Shown: positions 21,948 through 23,577 of the stretch, one piece after another
How the letters are laid out: each line of letters opens with the position of its first letter
Position numbering within the stretch: the stretch's first letter is position 1
Assembly: GCA_002373045.1 (NCBI GenBank)
Contig: DFHU01000053.1
Coordinates: forward strand, 16,275 to 39,851
DNA: 23,577 nucleotides
Reading direction: 5' to 3'
Source of the DNA: Pseudoselenomonas ruminantium
GTDB taxonomy: Bacteria > Bacillota > Negativicutes > Selenomonadales > Selenomonadaceae
Program-made: the position numbers and the translations under genes
The notes under the pieces: generated by a model
The model's database searches: none
Told to the model about the DNA's origin: nothing
What the model saw: only the letters and a program-made list of their open reading frames with translations

Positions 21948-23036
21948 TCAGTCATTAATAGCCTGTTCAATCATGGCACCGCCCACGAGCACATCACCAT
22001 CATAGAAGACCACAAACTGCCCCGGCGTAACTGCCCGCTGCGGTTCAGCAAATTCCACTTTGAGCAAACCATCTGCCTGCTGAGAGAGCCGCGCCTGCGC
22101 CTCACGCTTACCATAGCGGATTTTGGCGCCAAACTCCATGCCGTCCTCCAAGTGCTCAATGGCAATCCAGTTGGCATCGCTGGCCAAAAGTCCTTTGGCA
22201 AAGACGGAAGTGTTGCCGCCCACGACCACTTCATTGCGCTGCATATCGAGCTTATGCACATAAAGCGGTTCCGGTGCCGCAATGCCCAGCCCCTTGCGCT
22301 GGCCGATGGTATAAAGCGGCACGCCGTTATGCCGGCCCAGCACTTTTCCTTCATCGTTGACGATATTTCCCTTGCGCAGACACTTGGGGCGGTGTTTTTT
22401 CAAGAAAGCCTTGTAGTCATCATGGGGCACAAAGCAGATTTCCTGACTTTCAGCTTTATGCGCCACCGGCAAATCCATCTTCTCCGCCAATTCCCGCACA
22501 CGCTCCTTGGTCATATCCCCCAATGGCAGGAGAATATGCTGCAAGGACGTTTGCGGCAAACGGTGCAGGGCATAGGATTGGTCTTTATGCTCGTCCAGAC
22601 CTTTTTTCACCACATAACGGCCGTTTTCCAGCTGACCAATGCGGGCATAATGACCCGTAGCCAGAAAATCTGCACCTAATTCTCTGGCCTTATCTAACAG
22701 CAAACCGAATTTCATGGACGGATTGCACATCACGCAGGGATTCGGCGTACGCCCCTTGGCATATTCGCTCAGGAAATAGTCAATAACATTTGCCTGAAAT
22801 TCTTTGCGAAAATCCACTGTATGATGTTCAATGCCCAAAGCTGCTGCCACTTTCTTGGCATCCCGCACACAGTCCGGCTCTTCACCTGCCGCCACATTGA
22901 CCGTTTCACTGCGGCCTTCCTCCGTCAGCAGCATGGTAATGCCGATTACCGTATATCCCTGCTCTGCCAGCAAGGCCGCTGTCAGAGAACTGTCCACACC
23001 GCCGCTCATGGCCACGGCTACTGTCTTTTTATCCAA
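21948..23036 (-). CDS. mnmA: tRNA-specific 2-thiouridylase MnmA
   Basis: The 362-residue protein has the PP-loop SGGVDSS (11-17), GHYARI (128-133), and the two catalytic cysteines C104 (NPCVMCNPSMKF) and C201 (SQEICFVPHDDY). An additional C101 is near the first. MnmA uses ATP and persulfide sulfur to make s2U34 in tRNA for Lys, Glu and Gln. The start is a TTG at 23036; the frame has a stop (TAA) nine codons upstream and no better ATG. A weak GGTG-like site precedes it. A TnpB-type element ends just upstream, so the original upstream region may have been altered. Confidence 0.94.
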   Translation of the reverse strand: MDKKTVAVAMSGGVDSSLTAALLAEQGYTVIGITMLLTEEGRSETVNVAAGEEPDCVRDAKKVAAALGIEHHTVDFRKEFQANVIDYFLSEYAKGRTPNPCVMCNPSMKFGLLLDKARELGADFLATGHYARIGQLENGRYVVKKGLDEHKDQSYALHRLPQTSLQHILLPLGDMTKERVRELAEKMDLPVAHKAESQEICFVPHDDYKAFLKKHRPKCLRKGNIVNDEGKVLGRHNGVPLYTIGQRKGLGIAAPEPLYVHKLDMQRNEVVVGGNTSVFAKGLLASDANWIAIEHLEDGMEFGAKIRYGKREAQARLSQQADGLLKVEFAEPQRAVTPGQFVVFYDGDVLVGGAMIEQAIND

Positions 23037-23089
23037 AATCGCTACACCGTTACTGAAAACTTATAAAAAGCCATAAATCTTCCGTAGAA

Positions 23090-23240
23090 AGTTAACTTTT
23101 ATGTTCCATTCCTCATTCACCGCGTCCGCTTTTGCCGTCCCGAAGAACAGACTACTCACGTTTGATATAACGCTCCAGAGGCTTAAATTCCCGACTAACG
23201 AATCGGTACATATCTGCATTGACTTGTTGGTGTTAGCTTA
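23090..23240 (-). ncRNA. Probable omega-RNA / right-end region of an IS200/IS605-family element
   Basis: Immediately downstream of the TnpB stop on the minus strand is a GC-structured segment with CCGA-TCGG (about 23203-23188) and CGTT...ACG stems, and the block AATTTAAGCCTCTGGAGCG resembles scaffold motifs found in TnpB-associated omega-RNA ends. Such RNA overlaps the tnpB 3' end and the element's right end. Exact boundaries, and the guide region toward mnmA, cannot be determined without comparison to related elements. Confidence 0.45.
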
Positions 23241-23577
23241 CAGATTTAGATAGCTCCGCTTCCCCATAGCGTTTGAGATTCAAAGATGCTTGGAAGTCAC
23301 GGCCTATCACATTGCCACAGACGGGACAGACATATGTCCTGTCTGACAGCTTCAGGTCTTTATTTACATATCCGCATTCAATACAAGTCTTAGAACTAGG
23401 GTACCAGCGGTCAGCAATAACCACGGGAATTCTTGCCCACTGTGCCTTGTATTCAATCTGCCTGCGGAATTCATAAAAATTCTGTTCCTGAACTTTTTCA
23501 GACAGGTGCTTATTCTTCATCATGCCCTGCACATTCAGGTCTTCAAGGCATATAAACCTTGGCTTTCGGTTTATAAT
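23233..23577 (-). CDS. tnpB: TnpB (IS200/IS605 OrfB) C-terminal part, cut off by the window edge
   Basis: The frame is open to the window end and gives 114 residues. It has the RuvC-II-like glutamate in RFICLEDLNVQGM, then a region with WARIPVVIADRWYPSSKTCIEC, a zinc ribbon CIEC...CPVC, and the RuvC-III-like segment GRDFQASLNLKRYG with the aspartate kept. TnpB is an RNA-guided DNA endonuclease ancestor of Cas12 that acts with an omega-RNA. The usual D-R-D-x-N-A-A-x-N core is changed to G-R-D-F-Q-A-S-L-N. Whether the protein is full length cannot be seen. No tnpA is in the window. Confidence 0.9.
   Translation of the reverse strand: MINRKPRFICLEDLNVQGMMKNKHLSEKVQEQNFYEFRRQIEYKAQWARIPVVIADRWYPSSKTCIECGYVNKDLKLSDRTYVCPVCGNVIGRDFQASLNLKRYGEAELSKSVS

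Noticed and set aside
23037..23577. A CRISPR array
   Set aside because: No regularly spaced repeats are present; the TnpB-related RNA end explains the structured segment.

Overview
The window looks like chromosomal DNA of a Negativicutes bacterium, most likely Selenomonas or a close relative. The reasons are recognition of protein style and gene order (recN-argR-nadK-tlyA-dxs-ispA-xseB-xseA-nusB followed by DUF2273-amaP-asp23), AGGAGG-like ribosome sites, and moderate GC with AT-rich sigma-A promoters. No database search was possible, so the genus is an inference. Almost everything lies on the minus strand; rqcH and a tiny toxin gene are the exceptions.

Layout. Positions 1-1718 hold most of a hydrogenase-4/complex I type antiporter-like membrane subunit (hyfB-like), cut by the window edge and divergent from rqcH (1911-3671), the ribosome quality control factor. 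Between rqcH and recN (3672-4485) lies a small island: a DUF2442 gene and a decayed DUF4160 gene, flanked by two direct copies of a 119-bp element that folds into a 25-26 bp hairpin with a covarying apical stem-loop. From 14421 down to 4486 runs one tightly packed housekeeping operon. In transcription order it is asp23, amaP, DUF2273, nusB, xseA, xseB, ispA, dxs, tlyA, nadK, argR, recN, with several 1-4 base stop/start overlaps that suggest translational coupling. It joins envelope stress/anchor proteins, rRNA antitermination, exonuclease VII, isoprenoid precursor synthesis, NAD phosphorylation, arginine regulation and DNA repair.

efp (14618-15175) has its own promoter and terminator. Upstream of it, an operon read from about 20278 down to 15312 encodes a membrane-anchored coiled-coil protein, a lipoprotein-permease-ATPase importer of the NMT1/taurine type, and a secreted two-domain peptidase-MA-like protein whose second domain has lost its zinc site.

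At 20355-20629 there is what looks like a complete type I toxin-antitoxin locus: a 25-residue Hol-Tox-like membrane peptide on the plus strand and a convergent RNA of about 88 nt on the minus strand with a strong promoter and terminator. Next come a DUF3783 gene and an NYN-domain protein with a lysine/alanine-rich linker and a C-terminal ribbon-helix-helix, then mnmA (tRNA 2-thiouridylase). The right edge carries the C-terminal part of a TnpB (IS200/IS605 OrfB) gene, with a probable omega-RNA/right-end region abutting the mnmA start.

The most notable non-routine items are the type I toxin-antitoxin pair, the covarying 119-bp hairpin repeats around the DUF4160-DUF2442 remnant, the pseudo-peptidase duplication, the NYN-RHH fusion, and the TnpB omega-RNA end next to mnmA. 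No tRNA, rRNA or CRISPR array was seen, and no gene-free stretch exceeds 300 bases.
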